Assembly (NCBI RefSeq): GCF_030766825.1
Contig: NZ_JASFDV010000063.1
Coordinates: 1 to 43,117, forward strand
Source of the DNA: Nocardiopsis sp. CC223A
GTDB taxonomy: Bacteria > Actinomycetota > Actinomycetes > Streptosporangiales > Streptosporangiaceae
Length of the DNA: 43,117 nt
Direction of reading: 5' to 3'
Numbering within the stretch: the first letter of the stretch is position 1; each line of letters opens with the position of its first letter. Below the pieces are notes generated by a model. That model saw only the letters and a program-made list of their open reading frames with translations, had not been told where the DNA came from and did no database searches. Below, piece after piece: positions 1 to 7,128 of the stretch. The position numbers and the translations under genes were made by a program.

Positions 1-539
1 CCGCCCACCCGGGCGCCCGCCCCGCCGACCCCCTCGGCGGCCAGCGCCAGCAGCGTCAGCAACCGGGCCTCGTCGGCGGGCGCGGGCACCCGCAGCCGCA
101 GGTGGACGACGAACACCGTGCCCGCCGGGAGCACCTCCCACTGCCACAGCAGACCGGGCCGGACCGTCCCGGCGGCGGGGTCCACCCGGGTGCCGGTACG
201 CACCGCGATCCCCCAACCCTCCGGCAGGTACGCGAAAGCGTCGTCGACCTCCAGCGCGCTGGCCCGGGGCGCCGTCCCGTCGCCCTCGGCGGCCCCGAAC
301 AGCTCGCCGACCCGGCCGGGATCGCCCACCCGCCCGGCCAGGGCGTGCCGCAGCAGCCCGGCCAGGGTGGTGGCGCGCAGCCGGGGCGCGCCGGTGCGCG
401 GCTCCCGGTCCAGGTGCAGGTCCACGTCACTCTGGGCGGCGTGGCGGGGCACCGCCTGGGCGGCGCCGACGTGGGTGTCGGAGAGCAGGCACCAACGACC
501 GGTGACCTCCCACAGCACCCCGGGTCCGACGGTGCTCAC
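1..539 (-). CDS. Csm3/Cas7-like RAMP protein of type III CRISPR complex (3' end cut by window edge)
   Basis: About 179 codons are visible and the frame stays open to the left edge, so the C-terminus is missing. The GTG start at 539 overlaps the csx10 stop as GTGA. The protein reads like a Csm3-type Cas7 backbone subunit, which would coat the guide and cut target RNA. Visible features are an N-terminal strand with TGRWCLLSDTHVG (residues 13-25), an Asp-containing stretch (S37-D-V-D40) near where Csm3 carries its target-cleaving Asp, PRLRATTLAGLLRHALAG (52-69) matching the family's 'IPGSSLKG..R' helix, LFGAAEGDG (80-88), and the RTGTRVDPAAGTVRPG plus LPAGTVF strands (114-143). The glycine-rich C-terminal loop would lie outside the window. 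It is the fourth gene of the cas10 operon. RAMP identity is secure; the exact Cas7 subfamily and nuclease activity are inferred. Confidence 0.82.
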   Translation of the reverse strand, partial: MSTVGPGVLWEVTGRWCLLSDTHVGAAQAVPRHAAQSDVDLHLDREPRTGAPRLRATTLAGLLRHALAGRVGDPGRVGELFGAAEGDGTAPRASALEVDDAFAYLPEGWGIAVRTGTRVDPAAGTVRPGLLWQWEVLPAGTVFVVHLRLRVPAPADEARLLTLLALAAEGVGGAGARVG

Positions 540-2341
540 CGGCGACCTCCCTGGACGTGCGCCGTGTCGCGGGCGCGCAGCACCCGAGCGGTCTCGGTCA
601 GCCAGGAGGACACCAGCGCCAGGCACAGCCGGGCGGCGTTCCGGCTCTCCCAGTCGCGGGCGCGCGGCGAGAGTCCGGCCGGGTCGTCGCGCGGCGGCAA
701 CCCGTCGGGCAGGGACAGGTCCACCGCGGCGATGGCGGCCGCGTAGGCGGGGCTGTGCGCGGGCCGGGGGCGGTTGGCGTCCCACCAGCCGGCCGCGGCC
801 GCTCCCCCGCCGATCCCGGAGAGCCACCCGCGCACCGGGATCGGCGGGCTGCCGGGCGGCACCACCCGGGCCCGGGCCAACGCCCGCAGGGCCCGGTCGT
901 GCAGGGTCTTGGGGGAGCCGCCTCCGGAACGCTCCCCGGTCAGGACCCCGGACAGCTCGTCCAGGGCGGTGTCCGCGCCGTGGTGCGGGTGGGTGATCGT
1001 CTCCCGCAGCCGCCCGATCAGACTGGGGGTGAGGGGTTCCAGGCGGCGGGCGGACCGGCGGGCCAGCATCCGGGCGTGGTCGCGGACCGGTCCGGCGGCG
1101 GCGTTCCACAGCAGTTCGTCGTACAGGACGGCCAACCCCGGATCGCCCCACTCCAGGGGGCCCTGCGCGGGGACGACGCCGCCGTCGGGCAGGGCGACGG
1201 TCCCGTCGGGCCGCCCCACCAGGGGCACCGCCTCGGGCGCGGGCGGCAGCAGGCCCCGCGGGGGCGGGTCCAGCAGCACGAACTGGCCGTGGCCGTCGGT
1301 CACACGGTCGCCCAACGGGTCGGCCTCGATCGCCCGGACCAGGGACTCGGGCAGGGCGCGGTCCAGCCGCAGCCGCACCACCGCGCCGGGGGCGGCCGCC
1401 CGCCGCTGGGCCATCGGCCCGTGGTAGCCGCGGTGGTAGGCACCGACCACGGTCGACTCCACATGGGAGGCGATCACCCGCACGTCGGCCCCCGGCAGGT
1501 GCCGGGCCAGGAGTGCGCGGGCCTCCCCGGCCAGAGCGCCGGGGGCGTACTGGCCGTGCGCGCCCACCACCAGTGCCGGGGACAGCAGCAGCAGGTCGAA
1601 GGGTTCCCCGGCCGCCCAGGAGCGCCGTCCCGCCGGGACGGCCCGGTCCGGGGAGAGCGGGGTATCGGGGTCCACCGGGGTCACGCGCACCCCGCCGTGC
1701 GCGCGGGTGCCGCCCGAGCCCAGGGTGAGCGTGCCCCGCGCGGCGTCCAGCACCCCGATGACGCGCTCCGCGAGCTCCGCCAGGCCGGCGGGGTCCCGGG
1801 CCAGCAGCTGCCAGCGCGCCTCGAAGACCTGGCCGGAGTCCAGGGCCGTGGTGAAGAACGGCACCCCCCGGTCGGGGTCGCCGGTGCGCGCCCGCCCCAG
1901 GTAGCGCTCGGTGGTGGTGCGCACCCGCGCCCGCAGTGACCGGTCCAGGGTGATGGGGTCGCGCACCGCCCGGTAGGGCACGGTCGGGTCGGGGTCGGCG
2001 AACACGTCCGCCATCGTGTCGCTGTTCTTGCCCAGGGTGTACAGGTAGGCGGGCGGCGGGTAGGCCGCCCGGGCCCGCTCCGGGCCCGGCAGGTCCGGGT
2101 CGGCCCCCGGTTCCAACCGCGGGTGGGCGGCGGCGAACCGGATACCGCCGCCGTCGGCGACCCACGCGCGTTCCTCCCCCTCCAGCCCGGCCCGGCGCAG
2201 CGCCGCGGCGAACATCCCGCGCTGGGCGCGCCCGCCGATGACGTGTTCGGAGTCGATCCGCAGCGGGTCGAAGGAGGTGCGCACCACCAGGGTGTCCGCC
2301 AGGACGTAGCGCAGCGGCAGGTAGCCGCTCGCCCCGCTCAC
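536..2341 (-). CDS. csx10: Csx10-like (Cas5-group) RAMP protein, type III-D
   Basis: A 601-aa RAMP with the layout of Csx10, the Cas5-like subunit of type III-D complexes that should cap the crRNA 5' handle. The frame continues upstream to 3013, but residues there are arginine/glycine-rich shadow of the overlapping gene. The GTG at 2341 sits in a GTGA overlap with the previous stop and is the natural start. Repeat one has HVIGGRAQRGMFAAALRR (33-50) and the glycine-rich LGSGGTRAHGGV (207-218). Repeat two starts near 248 and has VVGAYHRGYHGPMAQRRAAAPG (about 298-319), like Csx10's 'G.N...G.PK..A...GS', then GDRVTDGHGQFVLL (344-357). Residues ~385-601 form a helix-rich tail with a SLIGRLR motif, larger than I expect for the family. 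Neighbours are a Csm3-like gene on each side. Confidence is high for RAMP, good for Csx10. Confidence 0.8.
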   Translation of the reverse strand: MSGASGYLPLRYVLADTLVVRTSFDPLRIDSEHVIGGRAQRGMFAAALRRAGLEGEERAWVADGGGIRFAAAHPRLEPGADPDLPGPERARAAYPPPAYLYTLGKNSDTMADVFADPDPTVPYRAVRDPITLDRSLRARVRTTTERYLGRARTGDPDRGVPFFTTALDSGQVFEARWQLLARDPAGLAELAERVIGVLDAARGTLTLGSGGTRAHGGVRVTPVDPDTPLSPDRAVPAGRRSWAAGEPFDLLLLSPALVVGAHGQYAPGALAGEARALLARHLPGADVRVIASHVESTVVGAYHRGYHGPMAQRRAAAPGAVVRLRLDRALPESLVRAIEADPLGDRVTDGHGQFVLLDPPPRGLLPPAPEAVPLVGRPDGTVALPDGGVVPAQGPLEWGDPGLAVLYDELLWNAAAGPVRDHARMLARRSARRLEPLTPSLIGRLRETITHPHHGADTALDELSGVLTGERSGGGSPKTLHDRALRALARARVVPPGSPPIPVRGWLSGIGGGAAAAGWWDANRPRPAHSPAYAAAIAAVDLSLPDGLPPRDDPAGLSPRARDWESRNAARLCLALVSSWLTETARVLRARDTAHVQGGRR

Positions 2342-3003
2342 CGCGGTTCCCGCACGGGCGGGGCGGCCAGCCGCAGGGTGAGGGCGTCCGGGTCCTCCTC
2401 CGGGGTCCCGGCCAGGCGCACGTCGACCCGGCCCCGGCCCCGGGTGCCCTTGAGGCCGATCCCGGTGGTCGCCAAACAGGCGCGGGCCAGCAGCCGCCAG
2501 TGGTCCGGTCCCGGCTCCTGGGCCCAGGTCAGCGCCGAGGTCAGGACCAGGCCGGGCAGCAGCACCCGGTGGGTGCGCAGCCGCCCCGGTTCGGCGGCCC
2601 CGTGCGGGCCGGTCTCGATCCCGGTCTCCAGCACGGTGTGGGCGTCGGTCACCGCGCGGCGCAGCACCACCCGCGCCGACTCCGACCGGCCCGCCAGCGC
2701 GCGGGCGACCGCGGTGCGCACCGCGTCCCCGGCGACGGCGTGCCCCACCCGCAGCATGCGGTCGCGGCCGTGCGAGCGCCCCCGGCCGAACACCTCGCCC
2801 ACCGCGCCCTCCAGGCCCGGGGACACCGCCAGGGCGCTCCGGGCCCCCGCGCGCAGCCGCGCCGCAAGCCGGTGGCGGGGCAGGTAGGGCAGCCCGTGGT
2901 CGTCGGTGACCACGTCGGTGTCGGCGCCGGTGCCGTCGGCGCTGGCCCCCACGAACAGCGCGGGTGAGGCCAGCCGCACGACGATGCGTTCGGGTGCGTT
3001 CAC
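2338..3003 (-). CDS. Csm3/Cas7-like RAMP protein, type III CRISPR backbone
   Basis: A 221-aa single-domain RAMP. The GTG start at 3003 overlaps the cas10 stop (GTGA) and the stop overlaps the csx10 start the same way, so all three are probably translationally coupled. Family hallmarks are an N-terminal strand IVVRLASPALFVG (7-19), LPYLPRHRLAARLRAG (38-53) in the position of the 'yIPGssLkGalR' helix, and the C-terminal glycine-rich loop TGIGLKGTRGRGRV (180-193) that contacts crRNA in RAMPs. Length is close to Csm3 (~220-240 aa). It lacks an obvious counterpart of the Csm3 catalytic Asp in the expected loop (A22-D-G-T-G-A-D28 is a possible region), so RNA cleavage is uncertain. The likely role is one of the Cas7 subunits in the effector filament. 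Confidence 0.8.
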   Translation of the reverse strand: MNAPERIVVRLASPALFVGASADGTGADTDVVTDDHGLPYLPRHRLAARLRAGARSALAVSPGLEGAVGEVFGRGRSHGRDRMLRVGHAVAGDAVRTAVARALAGRSESARVVLRRAVTDAHTVLETGIETGPHGAAEPGRLRTHRVLLPGLVLTSALTWAQEPGPDHWRLLARACLATTGIGLKGTRGRGRVDVRLAGTPEEDPDALTLRLAAPPVREPR

Positions 3004-4811
3004 CGGGGATCACCCCCGGGGCCGCCGCGGGCCGCCGAGAGGCGGGGGTCCAGGGCCCGGGACAGCCCCGGGTCCAGGTACAGGTCCATCATCTCCACGG
3101 CGTCGAGCAGGGCCGCGGACTCCCAGTCCCGGGGCAGGTCCACCGGACCGCCGGTCACCCGGGCGCGCCGGGTGATCTCCGGGACCGGGTCGGCACCCGA
3201 CTCCAGCAGCGGTACCAGCGACGAGATCAGCCAGCCCCGCCGCCGGGAGTCGCCCTCGGCGGTCAGGCTCCCCGGGGCGTCCGGGTCCAGGTACCGCTCC
3301 AGGAAGCGGGTGAACCCGCTGCCGGTCAGCGGCAGGCCGGTACGCGGCACCGGGCCCCGACGGGCCGCCTCCCAGCGGGCGAGCACCCGGTCCACCCCGT
3401 CCACCCGGGTCGTCCACGCCACCATGTGCTCGTCGGGGGCACCGCCCTCCATCGCCGCCACCCGGTGCCGCTTGGCGGTACGGCACATCGCCTCGCACAG
3501 CTCGTGCCCCAGCGACAGGGGCGCGCCCACCGGCTGCACGGCGACGCCCACGCCCACCGTCGGCACGAACGTGGTGTGGCGGTGACCGCCGTGCCCGACC
3601 ACGGTGCGCCCGCCACCGGGCCGGTCGCCGTGCGCGGCGACCAGCGTGCGGTGCAGCGCCGTGCGGGGATCGGCCGGGTCTCCGATCCCCTCCGGGTCCG
3701 CGTCCAGCCAATCCAGGGCGTACCGGACCAGGGGCAGGGCCAGCCGCGCGTCGCACAGGACGGTCAGGTCGTCCCCGGCCACCACGATCGGCCGCACCGG
3801 CAACCGGACGGGGCCCGACGGCTCGTGGTCCAGGGCGATCGAACGCGCCCCGCCCGGGATGACCGGCTCCCGGCCCGGGTCCGCGCGCACCGTCGCCGCC
3901 ACCGCGCGCACCAGCACCCGTGCCAGGGCACCGGTGAGGTCCGCGATGCGCTGTGACAGCCGCCGCTGCGCCAGGGCCCCGGAACCGGGCACGCGCCGGT
4001 CGCCCGCCCGCTCGCGGTACTCGCCCAGGATCGCGCCCAACCCGTTGACGTCCAGGTGCACCACAGCGATCCGGCTGACCCCGCCCGGTTCCCGGCCCAG
4101 CCGGTCCACCTCCATCGGCAGAGCCAGCCGCGGCGCCCCGGTGGCGGTGACCGCGCCGGCGGCCCAGGCGGCGCTGTGCGCGCGGTGCCAGCGGCGGCCG
4201 ATCCCCCTGGCGCGCGCCACGTCGGCGCTCACCCGTTCGGGGACCCCGGGCCGGTCGTCCTGGGCACGGCTGGGGTCGAGCACCTCGGCCGGGCCGCCGC
4301 CCACCGCGCACACAGCGGTGATCCCGTACCCGTGCGCCGGGTCGTGCAGGGTGGACATGTGCCCGCGAGCCCGCCGCAACCGGTCCGGCAGCAGGGCCAG
4401 GGCCTCGTCCACGTCGTGTGCCCGGGCCGGTTCCCCCTCCGGGGCGGAGGGCCCGTAGGGCACGTGCGCCACCACCGGGATGAGGTCGCCGGCGCGTTCA
4501 CGCAGCACCCGGGTGTAGCGGGCGGTGAAGAGCCGGGCCGCCGCCGCGTCGGGCAGCACCACGGTGAGCGCCCCGCCCGCGTCGCGCAGCACCGTGCAGT
4601 CGTCGGGGACCAGGTCGGCGATCCCCCGCACCGGGTCGGAGGTGTCGGTGAGTTCGGCGACCAGGGCGGCCCGGCCCACCGCGTCCAGGATGCGCCGCCC
4701 GCTGTAGACATAGGCCTGGATGCCGCGCAGGTCCACGCCGACCAGCACGCCGCGCGCCGGGGGCGCGGACACGCCGACGGCGGACCGGTGCTGCTCGGAG
4801 ACGGAGGTCAC
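3000..4811 (-). CDS. cas10: Cas10-like large subunit of type III CRISPR complex, HD-less, AGDD palm
   Basis: A 603-aa Cas10/Csm1-type protein. GTG 4811 is chosen because GAGGAG (4822-4827) lies 10 nt upstream; the longer frame to 5057 has shadow-like composition. It opens directly with the first palm: VGVDLRGIQAYVYSG (about 24-38), matching 'f..iQ.YIF.S.kL', then LRDAGGALTVVLPD, like the 'GG.n..lvP' strand. No HD nuclease domain precedes it. The second palm has HLDVNGLG with L253-D254 and the cyclase turn A345-G346-D347-D348, where most Cas10s read GGDD. Both aspartates are kept, so cyclic-oligoadenylate synthesis is plausible. TVGVGVAVQ and the following HELCEAMCRTAKR helix also fit, with a helical C-terminal domain behind. 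HD loss plus Csx10 is the recognised III-D combination. It heads the operon cas10-csm3-csx10-csm3. Confidence 0.87.
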   Translation of the reverse strand: MTSVSEQHRSAVGVSAPPARGVLVGVDLRGIQAYVYSGRRILDAVGRAALVAELTDTSDPVRGIADLVPDDCTVLRDAGGALTVVLPDAAAARLFTARYTRVLRERAGDLIPVVAHVPYGPSAPEGEPARAHDVDEALALLPDRLRRARGHMSTLHDPAHGYGITAVCAVGGGPAEVLDPSRAQDDRPGVPERVSADVARARGIGRRWHRAHSAAWAAGAVTATGAPRLALPMEVDRLGREPGGVSRIAVVHLDVNGLGAILGEYRERAGDRRVPGSGALAQRRLSQRIADLTGALARVLVRAVAATVRADPGREPVIPGGARSIALDHEPSGPVRLPVRPIVVAGDDLTVLCDARLALPLVRYALDWLDADPEGIGDPADPRTALHRTLVAAHGDRPGGGRTVVGHGGHRHTTFVPTVGVGVAVQPVGAPLSLGHELCEAMCRTAKRHRVAAMEGGAPDEHMVAWTTRVDGVDRVLARWEAARRGPVPRTGLPLTGSGFTRFLERYLDPDAPGSLTAEGDSRRRGWLISSLVPLLESGADPVPEITRRARVTGGPVDLPRDWESAALLDAVEMMDLYLDPGLSRALDPRLSAARGGPGGDPR

Positions 4812-4879
4812 CGTGTCGAGACTCCTCGTCGCGTGGCCGGGCGGGGGCAGGGCGTGGGCCGGGCGGGACCCGCCCATCA

Positions 4880-4888
4880 CTCTCGGAC
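4880..4888 (-). promoter_or_regulatory. GTCCGAGAG motif upstream of cas10
   Basis: Reads GTCCGAGAG toward cas10, 68 nt before its GTG. The same nine bases occur upstream of the 54-codon gene and twice upstream of cas6, in the same orientation relative to each gene. Nature unknown; a binding site for a shared regulator is the simplest reading. Confidence 0.5.
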
Positions 4889-5019
4889 GGCGGGGCCCCG
4901 TCGACGGCCGACAGCCCACAACCCTTACCAGTCGAACGGTGGCGGAGCATCCCCGGACGAGGGGTTGGCCCGAACCGGCCACCCCCGGGAACGGGCCCGG
5001 ACGGCCGCCGCCCGTGTCT

Positions 5020-5028
5020 GTCCGAGAG
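5020..5028 (+). promoter_or_regulatory. GTCCGAGAG motif upstream of the 54-codon gene
   Basis: Reads TCTGTCCGAGAG toward the small gene, 41 nt before its GTG. The 12-base string is identical to the cas6-proximal copy. It supports the small gene belonging to the CRISPR locus. Confidence 0.5.
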
Positions 5029-5069
5029 GGTTTCCATGCACGGACCGCCCACGGCATGGAGGTTCCCCG

Positions 5070-5234
5070 GTGTCACCGCACACACCCGAGACGATCGCCC
5101 CGCACGAACCCGCTCCGACCGGCCCGGCCGCCCCGCCGGGACCCGCCCCGCTCACCCCGCAGGACCTGGTCCCGCACCTGCGCGATCTGGCGCGCTCCCT
5201 GCGCGAGCGGGCCGCGGACCACCGTTCCTCCTGA
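5070..5234 (+). CDS. Unrecognised 54-aa Pro-rich protein within the CRISPR locus
   Basis: A short gene divergent from cas10. GTG 5070 follows a strong ribosome-binding site, GGAGG at 5058-5062, with 7 nt spacing. The stop is at 5232-5234. Residues 1-27 are Pro/Ala/Thr-rich and probably disordered (PHTPETIAPHEPAPTG, PPGPAPLTP). Residues ~30-52 (QDLVPHLRDLARSLRERAAD) would form one amphipathic, basic/acidic helix. No membrane segment, signal peptide or cysteine. I do not recognise a family. Its upstream region carries the same GTCCGAGAG motif as cas10 and cas6, so co-regulation with the complex is likely. It could be a small accessory or regulatory subunit; this is inference. Being short and GC-rich, it might also be non-coding, but the RBS argues for translation. 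Confidence 0.55.
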   Translation: MSPHTPETIAPHEPAPTGPAAPPGPAPLTPQDLVPHLRDLARSLRERAADHRSS

Positions 5235-5483
5235 CCCGGACGGGCACCACCGCCCACGGTCCGCCCCCGGAACGCCCCGACCGGAGCCGTTCCGCACCGG
5301 TTCCCCGGCCCCACCCCGCCGGGACCCGCACGGCGACGAGATCCACCGCCCCCGCGCCCTTCGACCCCGCGTGCAGGCGGCCTCGCCGGTCCGGTCACCC
5401 CTCTCCTCCCGCGCCCCGACCCTTGCGCGTGCGCATGCGCGAGAACCGACGACGGCTCCGGCACGGATCTCCCAGGCCACCGC

Positions 5484-6437
5484 TCAGTCGAAGAGCAGGC
5501 CCTTGAACTCCTCCAGTTCGGCCACCGCCGCCCCTGCCTCCAGCGGCCCCGGCTCGGTCCGGGCGGGCAACCGCCGGGGGGCGCGGCGGATCCGCTGGGC
5601 CACCGTCCCGGTGGCCTGGGCGTCCCGGGTCACGGTGTCCACCAGCACCGAGCCGAAACCCTGCGCCGTGTACTTGCCCACGCCGGTCAGCTCCACCAGT
5701 TCGAGCAGGGCGGTGAAGACCTCGGCGTGCCGCCGGTCCCCGCCGGTCAGCTCCAGGCGCAGCCCGCCCTGCCAGCCCAGGACGGTGCGGCCCTCGGCCT
5801 GGTGGTGTTCGGCCAGCCGAACCTCCTCGCCGGGCACCGGGAGGCGGCGTACCAGGTCCAGTCCCTCGAACGCCGACTCCAGCCAGGCCCCCGACAGCGC
5901 GGGCGGCGCGAACCTGGCGACCGCGCCCATCGCCCCGCTGCCGCCGACGATCCCGCCGCCGGAGCGGTGCACGGCACCGAAGATCCGGCGCGGCGCCGGC
6001 CACACGTGCGGGATGCGCTCACCGGAGGTGTCCCGGGTGGCGGTCACCACGGGGGTGCGGCTGCGCAGCTCGGCCGAACGGACCGGCGCCGGTCCCCGTG
6101 GACCGGCCAGCATCTCCCCGTAGCAGCGATCGAAGGTGCGGGTCACCGAGAGCGGTTCGAGCAGGTGGTCACCGATCCGCTGGACCCGGCCCACCGCCTC
6201 CTCGGGGTCCGAGGGCGGCGGCACCTCGTCGTCCAGCCAGGTCAGAGTCCAGTGGTACAACCGGTCGCCCAGCGGGGCGGGCCAGCCGTTCATCGCCCAC
6301 CGCTTGGCCAGCGCGTGTTCCTCCGGGGGGTGGGGCCACCAGCGGTTGAGCAGGCCGTGGCAGTCCTCGGGGCGGATCGGGCGCGCCGTGTCGGCCTGGT
6401 CTCGCAGGATCACGGTCCATCGTCTCGGCACCGACAC
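5484..6437 (-). CDS. cas6: Cas6-like CRISPR pre-crRNA endoribonuclease
   Basis: A 317-aa protein with two-ferredoxin-fold Cas6 layout. The C-terminal glycine-rich signature GVGKYTAQGFGSV (252-264) is the classic Cas6 'GvG..TaqGfG.v' loop, preceded by the helix FTALLELVEL. The N-terminal half has RPEDCHGLLNRWW (about 22-34), where H27 is a candidate catalytic histidine, then a second His region and a 'W.APLGD' stretch resembling Cas6 'kPfs.S.L'. Cas6 would cut pre-crRNA within repeats. Three GTG codons lie at 6440, 6437 and 6431; I take 6437 because AAGGGG (6443-6448) then has 5-nt spacing. The ~50 residues after the signature are an Arg-rich extension. It is transcribed alone, behind two tandem GTCCGAGAG motifs, toward the cas10 operon but separated from it by the divergent small gene. 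Confidence 0.84.
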   Translation of the reverse strand: MSVPRRWTVILRDQADTARPIRPEDCHGLLNRWWPHPPEEHALAKRWAMNGWPAPLGDRLYHWTLTWLDDEVPPPSDPEEAVGRVQRIGDHLLEPLSVTRTFDRCYGEMLAGPRGPAPVRSAELRSRTPVVTATRDTSGERIPHVWPAPRRIFGAVHRSGGGIVGGSGAMGAVARFAPPALSGAWLESAFEGLDLVRRLPVPGEEVRLAEHHQAEGRTVLGWQGGLRLELTGGDRRHAEVFTALLELVELTGVGKYTAQGFGSVLVDTVTRDAQATGTVAQRIRRAPRRLPARTEPGPLEAGAAVAELEEFKGLLFD

Positions 6438-6469
6438 CACCGCCCCTTCGAGGCTCGCGCCGTGGATTT

Positions 6470-6496
6470 CTCTCGGACAGATGTTTTCTCTCGGAC
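6470..6496 (-). promoter_or_regulatory. Two tandem GTCCGAGAG motifs upstream of cas6
   Basis: Two copies of TGTCCGAGAGAAA, at 6467-6479 and 6485-6497 on minus, repeat with an 18-base period. The nearer one lies 32 nt before GTG 6437. The same core occurs once before cas10 and once before the 54-codon gene. An 18-base period places both copies on nearly the same DNA face within two helical turns, as in iteron-type operators. Confidence 0.55.
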
Positions 6497-6514
6497 AAGT
6501 GTTCCGGCAAGGCG

Positions 6515-7045
6515 TCAGCGACGGGTCATCTCCGCGATCCTCACCACCGTCCGCCAGTTGCGCCCGGTGACGGAGCCGTCCGTGTACCGGGCCACCACCT
6601 CGGGCAGCCGGGCGAAGCGCAGGCCCTCCTCGTGAGCGGTGTACGCCTCGGTCGCGGTCACCGCGAGGCGCTCACGCGGGTACTCCGCCGTGTCCAGAGC
6701 GGACAGCGCCTCGGTGTCGAGCGTCCCGGAGCAGAACAGGACGAGGAAACGGGAGGGGTCGCCGACCTCCAGCGGGTTGGCCGCCACCGCGGCGTCGAAC
6801 GCCTCGGCGGTGCGCACCACCACCGGAACCTCCAGCCCGAACCGTTCGCCCAGCCCCGCCCCCACCGCCGCGGCCACCGCGTCCGGCCCCTCGTCCCCCG
6901 AGGTGACCACCGCGTTCCCGCTCTGTAGGTGGGTGGCGACGTCCCGGTACCCCAGGTCGCCGAGCAGACCCCGCAGGTCGGCCATGGCGATCCGGTTGTG
7001 CGCACCGACGTTGATCCCGCGCAGCAACACCACATAGACACCCAT
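6515..7045 (-). CDS. DUF1697 family protein
   Basis: A 176-aa soluble protein of the DUF1697 family, recognised from the N-terminus GVYVVLLRGINVGAHNRI (2-19) followed by MADLRGLLGDLGYRDV and THLQSGNAVV, and from the ending RYTDGSVTGRNWRTV. Members are common in bacteria with no established biochemical role. ATG 7045 is chosen because the conserved domain begins there; the upstream extension to 7111 is not family-like. It lies just upstream of cas6 on the same strand, with 77 nt between the DUF1697 stop and GTG 6437 that holds the cas6 motifs, so cas6 probably has its own promoter. No sign that it belongs to the CRISPR locus. Confidence 0.85.
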   Translation of the reverse strand: MGVYVVLLRGINVGAHNRIAMADLRGLLGDLGYRDVATHLQSGNAVVTSGDEGPDAVAAAVGAGLGERFGLEVPVVVRTAEAFDAAVAANPLEVGDPSRFLVLFCSGTLDTEALSALDTAEYPRERLAVTATEAYTAHEEGLRFARLPEVVARYTDGSVTGRNWRTVVRIAEMTRR

Positions 7046-7128
7046 GGGGTCATTGTGCCGACCGGTACCGGCGGCCCAGCCCGTACCCTGGTGAACGCCG
7101 CGCTGTTGCACCGAATCCCGGAGACGCC

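Larger units (their letters stand above)
4812..5069. promoter_or_regulatory. Divergent promoter region between cas10 and the 54-codon gene
   Basis: This 258-base spacer separates cas10 (leftward) from the small rightward gene. It carries two copies of the GTCCGAGAG motif, one facing each gene, and ribosome-binding sites for both (GAGGAG 4822-4827 on minus; GGAGG 5058-5062 on plus). I could not identify convincing -35/-10 pairs. The arrangement suggests both units respond to the same signal. Confidence 0.5.

Noticed and set aside
56..430. 124-aa Cys/Trp/Pro-rich frame on minus
   Set aside because: Out-of-frame shadow of the Csm3-like RAMP, which has clear family motifs in the frame starting at 539.
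6467..6497. Two-unit degenerate CRISPR array upstream of cas6
   Set aside because: The period is only 18 bases and the shared 13 bases are followed by 5 differing ones, far too short for repeat plus spacer; the motif also occurs singly before two other genes.
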